DNA of 64,000 nucleotides, taken from NCBI GenBank assembly GCA_038326655.1, contig JBBQKG010000002.1:1-64000 (forward strand), written 5' to 3'. The translations under genes and the position numbers were made by a program. Source of the stretch: JBBQKG01 sp038326655 (lineage in GTDB: Bacteria; Actinomycetota; Thermoleophilia; Solirubrobacterales; JBBDJG01). The notes beneath the pieces were generated by a model. That model worked only from the letters and a program-made list of their open reading frames with translations. It ran no database searches and was not told the origin of the DNA. Below, in pieces: positions 57,408-64,000 of the stretch. Each line of letters opens with the position of its first letter. Within the stretch, counting starts at the first letter, position 1.

Positions 57408-58891
57408 TCTGCCTCGACCGCCACGCGGGCCGTGCGAAGCGTGCGATCACTCGCGCCGCGCAGGCTGCCGCCGTGCGCGAGGATCGCCTGGATGTAGTTC
57501 CAGGTCTCCTCCGTGATCCGCTCGCCGGGCAGCACGTTCGGGATGCCGGGCGGATAGGAGGCGAGCGACTCGGCCGCGATCCGCCCCACCGCCTGCGCCA
57601 CCGGCACAACCTCCTGGCTGCCCAGAAAGGCCTCGCGCGGCGTCATCTCGAGGGGCCCCCACGGCGGTGGCGGGGTGAAGCGCCCATTGCCCACCTCCGG
57701 CTCGCCGCCGACGTGCTCGAGCGCGCGCTCGAGTGCGGCCACCAGGCGAGCCGCGCGCTCGGTATCGGTCTCCCCCATGCCGAACACCGCGACGACCACG
57801 GTTTCGCCGGCGAGCTCGAGGTTGACGTCGTCCTGCTCGTGCATGAGGCGCGCGACCTGATATCCGCTGGCGCCCGTTCCACGCACGTCCACCGCCAGCC
57901 TCAGCGGGTCGTAGCCGTGCACTCCGGGGCGCCCTACGATGCGCTCGTCGAGCACGTCGAGGCCGGGCAGCTGACGGATCGCCTGACGCGCGCCCTCGAG
58001 CCCCCGCATCGTCTCGGAAAGCAGCGCCTCGCCCTCGTTGGCAGCGAAATGCCGCGCCGCGTCGAGCGAACCCAGCAGGAGCGAGTTCGGGCTGGTCGAC
58101 TCGACCAGCGTCACGGCCCGGTCGACCAGGTATTCGTCGATCCGGCCCTCGGAGGTGTGCCCGAGATGCAGCATCGCGGACTGCGTGAAGCTACCGACGA
58201 TCTTGTGCGTGCTCGACACTACGAGGTCGGCGCCCGCCGCCAGCGCGTGCTCGGGGAGCTGCTGGTGGAAGGCGAGATGCGCCCCCCACGCCTCGTCCAC
58301 CACGAGCGGCACATCGTGCTCGTGCGCGACGCTGCTCAGCCCGGCGACGTCGGCGACCGCGCCGAAGTACGTCGGCGACACGACGATCGCGCCGACCGCG
58401 CCCGGGGTCTCCGCCAGGGCCGCGTCGAGCGAGTCGGGGGTCAGGCAGTGGGCGATCCCGAGCTCCGGATCGAGCTCCGGCGCCACGAAGGTGGGCCGCA
58501 GTCCCGAGATCACGAGCCCGTCGACCGTGCTCGAGTGGACGTTGCGCTGCACCACGACGCGCTCACCCGCCTGCGCCAGCGTCACGCAGGCGGCATGGTT
58601 CCCCTGGGAGGCGCCGTTGATCAGGAACCACGTCCGCCGCGCGCCCCAGGCGCCGGCCGCGAGCAGCTGGGCCTCCTGGAACGGCGTCGGCTCCGGGCCG
58701 GTGTCGATGCCCTGGGTGAGTGCGGGGACGTCCATTCCGAGCGCCCGGCCGCCGAACGCCTCGAGCATCTCGGGGCTCGCAGCCCCGCCGCCCTTGTGGC
58801 CGGGGACGTGAAAGCGCCCCGGGTGGCGCCGCGCGTAGGCCCGCAGCGCGTCGAGGTAGGGCATCGCCGCCTGGGCGTCTGGCTCGGCCAT
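57404..58891 (-). CDS. Orn/Lys/Arg decarboxylase, PLP-dependent
   Basis: A 495-residue fold-type I decarboxylase of the SpeA2/CadA group without the wing domain. The start is PYLDALRAYARRHPGRFHVPGHKGG, a family hallmark. The PLP Lys is in VVSSTHKIVGSFTQSAM, preceded by VDEAWGAHLAFHQQLP with the PLP-binding Asp. The C-terminal domain has SYPPGIPNVLPGE. ATG 58891 is chosen for its fit to the conserved start. Arginine is the likely substrate because agmatinase follows, but lysine or ornithine are possible. Confidence 0.9.
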   Translation of the reverse strand: MAEPDAQAAMPYLDALRAYARRHPGRFHVPGHKGGGAASPEMLEAFGGRALGMDVPALTQGIDTGPEPTPFQEAQLLAAGAWGARRTWFLINGASQGNHAACVTLAQAGERVVVQRNVHSSTVDGLVISGLRPTFVAPELDPELGIAHCLTPDSLDAALAETPGAVGAIVVSPTYFGAVADVAGLSSVAHEHDVPLVVDEAWGAHLAFHQQLPEHALAAGADLVVSSTHKIVGSFTQSAMLHLGHTSEGRIDEYLVDRAVTLVESTSPNSLLLGSLDAARHFAANEGEALLSETMRGLEGARQAIRQLPGLDVLDERIVGRPGVHGYDPLRLAVDVRGTGASGYQVARLMHEQDDVNLELAGETVVVAVFGMGETDTERAARLVAALERALEHVGGEPEVGNGRFTPPPPWGPLEMTPREAFLGSQEVVPVAQAVGRIAAESLASYPPGIPNVLPGERITEETWNYIQAILAHGGSLRGASDRTLRTARVAVEAE

Positions 58892-58986
58892 CCGATCGAG
58901 TGTAAGAGAGCCGTCTGGCATAACCTCCGTGGCCGAAGAGCCCGGATACGTCACAGATTTCGTCGAACGCCAGGAAGGAGCGGAGA

Positions 58987-59811
58987 ATGCTCAGCAGACA
59001 CAGAGTCTTCATGCTCTCGATCATCGCCCTCGCCACGACAGCGCTCGTGGCAATCGGCTGCGGGGGCGGGGACAACAACGACAACGGCGGAAGCGCCGCC
59101 AAAGTCCCCAAGACGCTGACCGTGGGGTCGGACATCCCGTACACGCCATTCGAGTTCGGGAAGCCGCCCTATCAGGGCCTCGATGTCGACATCGTGAAAA
59201 AGGTTGCGTCGCAGCTCGGCAGCACCGCGAAGTTCAAGAAGACGCCGTTCGACACGATCTTCCGGGACCTCGCCCAGGGCAAGTTCGACATGGTCGCCTC
59301 GGCCACCACGATCACGCCCGAGCGAAAGAAGGAGGTCGATTTCTCGGATTCGTACTTCCCGGCCGACCAGTCACTGATGGTGAAGCAGGGAAGCGACATC
59401 AAGACGGTCGACGACGTCGCCGGGAAGGTGATCGGCGCCCAGCTCGGGACCACCGGCGCCGACTACGCCAAGAACAAGACCAAGGCCAGCAGCGTGCGGA
59501 CCTACGACCTCATCGACGATGCATTCAACGCGCTCGAGGCCGGTCAGGTCAAGGCCGTGATCAACGACTGTCCCGTGTCCAAGTTCGCCGAGCGGGCGCA
59601 CAAGGACCTGGTCGTGGTGCAGGCGATCCAGACGAACGAGGAGTACGGGTTCGCCTTCCCAAAGGGCTCCGATGCCCTTCGAACAGCCGTCAACGACCAA
59701 CTCGCGAAGCTCAAGGACAATGGCGAGCTGGCGAAGATCTCCGACAAGTGGCTGGGAAACGAGCCCTGCGCGCTCCACGGAAGCTCGAGCGCATCCACCG
59801 GCACGAACTGA
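58987..59811 (+). CDS. Amino acid ABC transporter substrate-binding lipoprotein
   Basis: A 274-residue family 3 solute-binding protein. A lipoprotein signal ends in ALVAIGC, followed by a Gly/Asn/Asp linker. The mature part opens TLTVGSDIPYTPFEFG and has QGLDVDIVKKVA, DMVASATTITPERKKEVDFSDSYF and GAQLGTTGADYAK, typical for Gln/Glu/His binders. A strong GGAAGGAG site precedes ATG 58987. It heads the importer operon; a GC hairpin separates it from the permease, so it is probably made in excess. Confidence 0.93.
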   Translation: MLSRHRVFMLSIIALATTALVAIGCGGGDNNDNGGSAAKVPKTLTVGSDIPYTPFEFGKPPYQGLDVDIVKKVASQLGSTAKFKKTPFDTIFRDLAQGKFDMVASATTITPERKKEVDFSDSYFPADQSLMVKQGSDIKTVDDVAGKVIGAQLGTTGADYAKNKTKASSVRTYDLIDDAFNALEAGQVKAVINDCPVSKFAERAHKDLVVVQAIQTNEEYGFAFPKGSDALRTAVNDQLAKLKDNGELAKISDKWLGNEPCALHGSSSASTGTN

Positions 59812-59833
59812 TCGGCGGAAGACGACCGTCTTC

Positions 59834-59863
59834 GAGAGGGGCGCCCCGCGAGGCGCCCCTCTC
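59834..59863 (+). terminator. Intra-operon hairpin between binding protein and permease genes
   Basis: GAGAGGGGCGCC-CCGCGA-GGCGCCCCTCTC is a perfect 12-bp stem with a 6-nt loop, 22 bases after the binding-protein stop and 35 before the permease start. There is no T tract, so it may stabilise the 3' end of the upstream message or partly terminate. Such hairpins commonly raise the binding protein over the membrane part. Confidence 0.65.
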
Positions 59864-59898
59864 CGTACCATGCGCTCAAATCGAGCCGGGGAGCCTAA

Positions 59899-60630
59899 AT
59901 GGGCATTTTCTTTCATCAGTACTTCGACCTCGACATCATCCGGGACAACTTCAGTTTCGTGCTCGCGGGGTTCGGCCAGACTCTGCTGCTGTCGGTCGTC
60001 GGCGCAGCGCTCGCGATGTCCTGGGGACTGGTGCTCGCGCTCCTTCGCCAGTCGCCCGGCCGGCCGATGATGCCGGTCCGGGCGCTCGCGATCACCTACA
60101 TCGACGTGCTGCGCGGGATACCGCTGCTGCTCGTGATCCTGCTGATCTCGGGCAGCATCCCGTTCCTGACCTTCCTACCGCAGACCCTTCGAGCACCGGA
60201 CTTCTTCGGCAAGCCGGACATCTTCTGGTTCGGAGTGCTCGCGATCGCGCTCACGTACGGCGCGTACTACGCCGAGGTCTACCGAGCGGGGCTCGAGGGG
60301 GTTCCATACGGACAGACGGAGGCTGCGCGCTCGCTCGGCATGAGTCACGCGCAGTCGATGCGGCACGTGATCGTGCCACAGGCGATCAGGCGCGTGATCC
60401 CACCAATCCTCAACGACTTCATCGCGCTGATGAAGGACACCTCGCTGGTCCAGGTGATCGGGTACGTAGAGGTGGTGCGCGCCGGTCGTGAGGTTCAGGC
60501 CGAGACGTTCAACAGCTCCGCCCTGACGCTCGGCGCGCTGATGTTCATCGTCTTCACGGTCCCGCTCGCGCGGCTCGTCGACAGGCTGATCGCACGCCAG
60601 CAGGCCCAAACGCGCCGCGCCCCCGTGTAG
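59899..60630 (+). CDS. Amino acid ABC transporter permease
   Basis: A 243-residue permease of the His/Glu/Gln type with five to six helices. It starts with GFGQTLLLSVVGAALAMSWGLVLAL. The EAA loop contacting the ATPase is EAARSLGMSHAQSMRHVIVPQAIRRVIPP. IDVLRGIPLLLVILL is also typical. Only one permease gene is seen, so it must act as a homodimer. Its stop and the start of the ATPase gene share one base. Confidence 0.94.
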   Translation: MGIFFHQYFDLDIIRDNFSFVLAGFGQTLLLSVVGAALAMSWGLVLALLRQSPGRPMMPVRALAITYIDVLRGIPLLLVILLISGSIPFLTFLPQTLRAPDFFGKPDIFWFGVLAIALTYGAYYAEVYRAGLEGVPYGQTEAARSLGMSHAQSMRHVIVPQAIRRVIPPILNDFIALMKDTSLVQVIGYVEVVRAGREVQAETFNSSALTLGALMFIVFTVPLARLVDRLIARQQAQTRRAPV

Positions 60631-61373
60631 TGGACGAGCCGGTTCTCGAGCTCGAGGACGTCCACAAGAGCTTCGGGAAGCTCGAGGTCCTGCGGGGCAT
60701 CGACCTCACCGTGGGGCGCGGTGATGTGATCTGCGTGATCGGCCCGAGCGGGAGCGGCAAGAGCACCCTGCTGAGGTGCATCAACCTGCTCGAGCCGCCC
60801 GAGCGGGGGCGGATCGTGCTGGAGGGACGGGACATCACGCGCGCCCGGAAAGCGGAGCTGAACTTCGTCCGCCGCCGGATCGGGATGGTGTTCCAGCAGT
60901 TCAACCTCTTCCCGCACAAGACCGCGCTCGAGAACCTCACGGTGGCGCAGCGCACGGTGCTCGACCGCTCGAAGGACGAAGCGCTCGCGAAGAGCAGGGC
61001 GCTGCTGGAGCGCGTCGGGCTCGCCGACAAGATGGGCGAGTACCCCGAACGGCTGTCGGGCGGGCAGCAGCAGCGCGTCGCGATCGCGCGTGCGCTCGCG
61101 ATGAACCCCCACGTGATGCTCTTCGACGAGGTGACGAGCGCGCTCGATCCCGAGTTGGTCAAGGAGGTGCTCGACGTGATGCGCGAGCTAGTGGCCGAGG
61201 GCATGACGATGGTGGTCGTCACCCACGAGATGGGCTTTGCCCGCGATGTCGCGGACAGTGTCGCCTTCATGGACGGAGGCGTGGTGGTCGAGCGAGGCAC
61301 GCCCGAGCAGGTGCTGTCGAATCCAGGTGAGGAGCGCACGCGCCAGTTCCTGGGAGCCGTGCTCGGACACTGA
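60630..61373 (+). CDS. glnQ: Amino acid ABC transporter ATP-binding protein
   Basis: A 247-residue ATPase of the GlnQ/HisP type. Walker A is IGPSGSGKSTLLRC, the Q-loop FQQFNLFPHKTALEN, signature LSGGQQQRVAIARAL, Walker B VMLFDEVTSALDPE and the switch VVVTHEMGFA. GTG 60630 begins at the last base of the permease stop (TAGTG). With the binding protein and permease it forms a complete polar amino acid importer. Confidence 0.95.
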   Translation: MDEPVLELEDVHKSFGKLEVLRGIDLTVGRGDVICVIGPSGSGKSTLLRCINLLEPPERGRIVLEGRDITRARKAELNFVRRRIGMVFQQFNLFPHKTALENLTVAQRTVLDRSKDEALAKSRALLERVGLADKMGEYPERLSGGQQQRVAIARALAMNPHVMLFDEVTSALDPELVKEVLDVMRELVAEGMTMVVVTHEMGFARDVADSVAFMDGGVVVERGTPEQVLSNPGEERTRQFLGAVLGH

Positions 61374-61392
61374 TGCGGCCCGGCGGCCGGCG

Positions 61393-62415
61393 TCAGCCGT
61401 CGAGCGGCGAGTCGGGACCGATCTTGACCAGCATCTTGCCGCGGTTCTCGCCCCGGAGCAGGCCCATGAACGCGCGCGGCGCGTTCTCGATGCCCTCCAC
61501 CACGGTCTCCTCGTCCTTGATCAGCCCGTCGCGGATCCAGCCGCCCATGTCCCGAAGGAAGTCGGGCAGCCGGTCGAAGTGGTCGGAGACGATGAACCCC
61601 CGGATCGTGAGGCGGTTGGCGAGCGCCGGCACGAGGCTCGGCCCCGGGGGCATGCGGGTTGCGTTGTACTGGGAGATGAGTCCGCAGAGGATCACGCGGC
61701 CGAAGGTCCGCATCCGCGGCAGGGCGGCTTCGAGATGATCGCCACCGACGTTCTCGAAGCAGACGTCGATCCCGTCGGGACAAAGCCGGTCGAGCGCGAC
61801 CGCCGGGCTCTCCTCCTTGTAGTTGAAGGCCTCGTCGTATCCGACCTCCCGGGCCCGCGCGATCTTCTCGGCTGACCCGGCGCTGCCGACCACGCGGCAA
61901 CCTTTGAGCTTGGCGATCTGGCCGACGATGCTGCCCACCGCGCCCGAGGCGGCCGAGACGAACACCGTCTCGCCGTCCTTCGGCTGCCCCAGGTCGAGCA
62001 GGCCCACGTAGGCGGTCCAGCCTGTGAGGCCGAGCACGCCGAGCGCCTTGGAGACCGGGGCCAGCGCGGGGTCGATCTTCATCAGCGACGAGCCGTCCGC
62101 GGTGTAGTACTCGCGCCAGCCCATCATGCTGTTTACCCAGTCGCCCTCCGCGAGCACGTTGCTGCGGGACTTCACGACCTGGCCGACCGCGCCGCCCTGC
62201 ATCGTTTCCCCGACCCGGAAGGAGGGGGCGTAGGACTTCGTGTCGTTCATGCGGCCGCGCATGTACGGGTCGACCGACATGTACACGTTGCGGACGAGCA
62301 CCTCGCCGTCGTCCGGCTCGGGAACCGGCGTCTCGGCCACGTCGAAGTCGCTGTCCTTCGGGAACCCGTTCGGGCGGGCCGCGAGCCGAACTTCCCGATT
62401 CACCCGCGAAGCCAT
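61393..62415 (-). CDS. NADP-dependent MDR-family oxidoreductase (CurA/PTGR-like)
   Basis: A 340-residue zinc-free medium-chain reductase of the YncB/CurA and prostaglandin reductase group. Motifs are SVDPYMRGRMND near the start, LGLTGWTAYVGLLDLGQPKDGETVFVSAASGAVGS for the nucleotide site, GVGxx replaced by GCRVVGSAGS, and CGLISQYNAT. No Zn-binding Cys set is present. It reduces alpha,beta-unsaturated ketones or aldehydes with NADPH. It is convergent with the amino acid importer and stands alone. Confidence 0.91.
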   Translation of the reverse strand: MASRVNREVRLAARPNGFPKDSDFDVAETPVPEPDDGEVLVRNVYMSVDPYMRGRMNDTKSYAPSFRVGETMQGGAVGQVVKSRSNVLAEGDWVNSMMGWREYYTADGSSLMKIDPALAPVSKALGVLGLTGWTAYVGLLDLGQPKDGETVFVSAASGAVGSIVGQIAKLKGCRVVGSAGSAEKIARAREVGYDEAFNYKEESPAVALDRLCPDGIDVCFENVGGDHLEAALPRMRTFGRVILCGLISQYNATRMPPGPSLVPALANRLTIRGFIVSDHFDRLPDFLRDMGGWIRDGLIKDEETVVEGIENAPRAFMGLLRGENRGKMLVKIGPDSPLDG

Positions 62416-62458
62416 CTCGGCCGGGACTCTATCCCAGCACCGCTGGGATGTCCGTGGG

Positions 62459-63342
62459 TCACCCCTCCGGGAGCGGCCGCGGCGGCCGCAGGCGCGGGAC
62501 CACGTCGACCAGCACGATCGCGGCGAGGATCAGCAGCGCGCCCATCCAGGCGACCGCCGACAGCCGCTCGTCCTGCAGCAGGTAGCCGAAGAGGCCGGCG
62601 AAGGCCGGCTCGGCGGCCAGGATCAGCGCCGTGCGGGCGGGCGGCGCATGCTGCTGCGCGTAGCTCTGCACCAGGAAGCCAAGCGCGCTCGCGACCAGCG
62701 AGGTGACGATCAACGCGCTCCACACGGTCGTGCCGCGCGGCGCCTCGAGCTGGCCCCCGATCGCCGCCGCGACGAGGCAGAACACCCCGCAGGCGCCGAG
62801 CTGGATCGCGACCAGCGGGCCGACCTCGAAGCGCTCGACCGCCCGCGCCGTGACGAGGATGTGCAACGCGAACGCGCAGGCACACAGAAACACCACACCG
62901 TCACCGGAGAGCCTGAAGTTCCCGCCCGCCCCGGACAGCAGCAGAAGCCCGAGCGCCGACACCGCCGCTGCGAGCCACGCCGCACGTGGCGGGTGGACCG
63001 CGAAGAAGAGCGCCCCGAAGACCGGCGTGAGCACCACGAACAGGCCGGTGATGAAGCCGGCATTCGAGGCGGTCGTGTGCTCGAGGCCCAGGGTTTGCGC
63101 GACGTACCCGCCCGTGAGGAACACGCCCATCACGAGGCCCGCGCGCCAGCCCTCCGCCGGGAGCCGGCGCAGGGAGCGGCGGAACACCACGGCCACGATC
63201 GCGGCCGCCGGGATGAACCGGTAGGCGAGGAACGCGAACGGCGGCAGACGCTCGATTGCGTCCTGCACCATCACGAACGTGAGGCCCCAGACCGCCGCGA
63301 TGCCGACCAGCGCCAGCTCCGGGAGCCGCGCCGGGCGGTTGG

Positions 63343-63346
<4 letters not shown>
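62459..63346 (-). CDS. EamA/DMT-family transporter
   Basis: A 295-residue drug/metabolite transporter with ten hydrophobic segments in two EamA halves (VGIAAVWGLTFVMVQDAI, FLAYRFIPAAAIV, GLEHTTASNAGFITGLFVVLTPVFGALFF; then the second half with AEPAFAGLFGYLLQDERLSAVAWMGALLILAAIVLV). TTG 63346 overlaps the uvrA stop by 4 bp. The substrate is unknown; exporters of amino acids or metabolites are common in this family. Confidence 0.9.

Positions 63347-64000
<654 letters not shown>

Overview
The window is a dense, high-GC bacterial chromosome segment. Gene content points to an actinobacterium, most likely of the Thermoleophilia/Solirubrobacterales type. The signs are GTG, TTG and even CTG starts, many 4-bp gene overlaps, several apparently leaderless genes, exported ferritin-like proteins, an F420-type reductase, panCDB, rex with a t6A operon, and a K+-independent H+-pyrophosphatase. 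The lineage is inferred from gene content only. No 16S gene, CRISPR array or insertion sequence was seen.

Region 1-5.3 kb looks like a small integrated island. It starts at the 3' half of a CAT-anticodon tRNA (1-51) and ends at a degenerate copy of that tRNA end (5265-5314). Between them lie an arsenite-methyltransferase-like gene whose conserved Cys codon is an in-frame TGA followed by a bacterial-SECIS-like hairpin (a selenoprotein candidate), a DUF4395 membrane protein, an ArsR-rhodanese fusion, a divergent persulfide-dioxygenase-like metallo-hydrolase, an MFS transporter and a short zinc-type CDF exporter. A frameshifted CzrA/SmtB-type ArsR gene lies just outside. The set reads as metalloid, sulfur and metal detoxification cargo.

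Region 5.9-15.4 kb holds a TetR-DUF2867-SnoaL operon facing a sulfite-oxidase-like gene across a perfect palindrome, then mixed housekeeping and accessory enzymes (Ogt, YceH-like, crotonase, hydrolase, F420-type reductase, LtrA, a disulfide oxidoreductase). Region 15.5-19.2 kb is an export module: three ferritin-like proteins with Tat-like but non-twin-arginine signals, an amicyanin-like lipoprotein, TatA and TatC. Region 19.2-32 kb contains a zinc alcohol dehydrogenase, a 1,650-residue secreted subtilase, a PAS-EAL membrane protein, a crotonase and two membrane spermidine-synthase-like genes.

Region 32-36.7 kb carries an asymmetric heterodimeric ABC exporter, tRNA-Gln and a secreted beta-helix protein. 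Region 37.3-45.8 kb is an ion-homeostasis block: two TrkA/RCK proteins, two APC permeases with universal-stress-like tails (KimA-like), a secreted hydrolase and HppA. Region 45.9-52.2 kb has a GCS2-type ligase, Rex, a glutaredoxin-like protein, and tsaD-rimI-tsaB-tsaE-udg-fmdB as one compact minus-strand run.

Region 52.4-64 kb contains panC-panD-panB, yjbQ, a GNAT gene, a polyamine operon (decarboxylase, agmatinase-type hydrolase, hexapeptide acyltransferase), a polar amino acid ABC importer, an MDR reductase, an EamA transporter and the 3' end of uvrA. Four genes carry five apparent single-base frameshifts with intact coding on both sides. This may be recent decay but looks at least as much like assembly indels.
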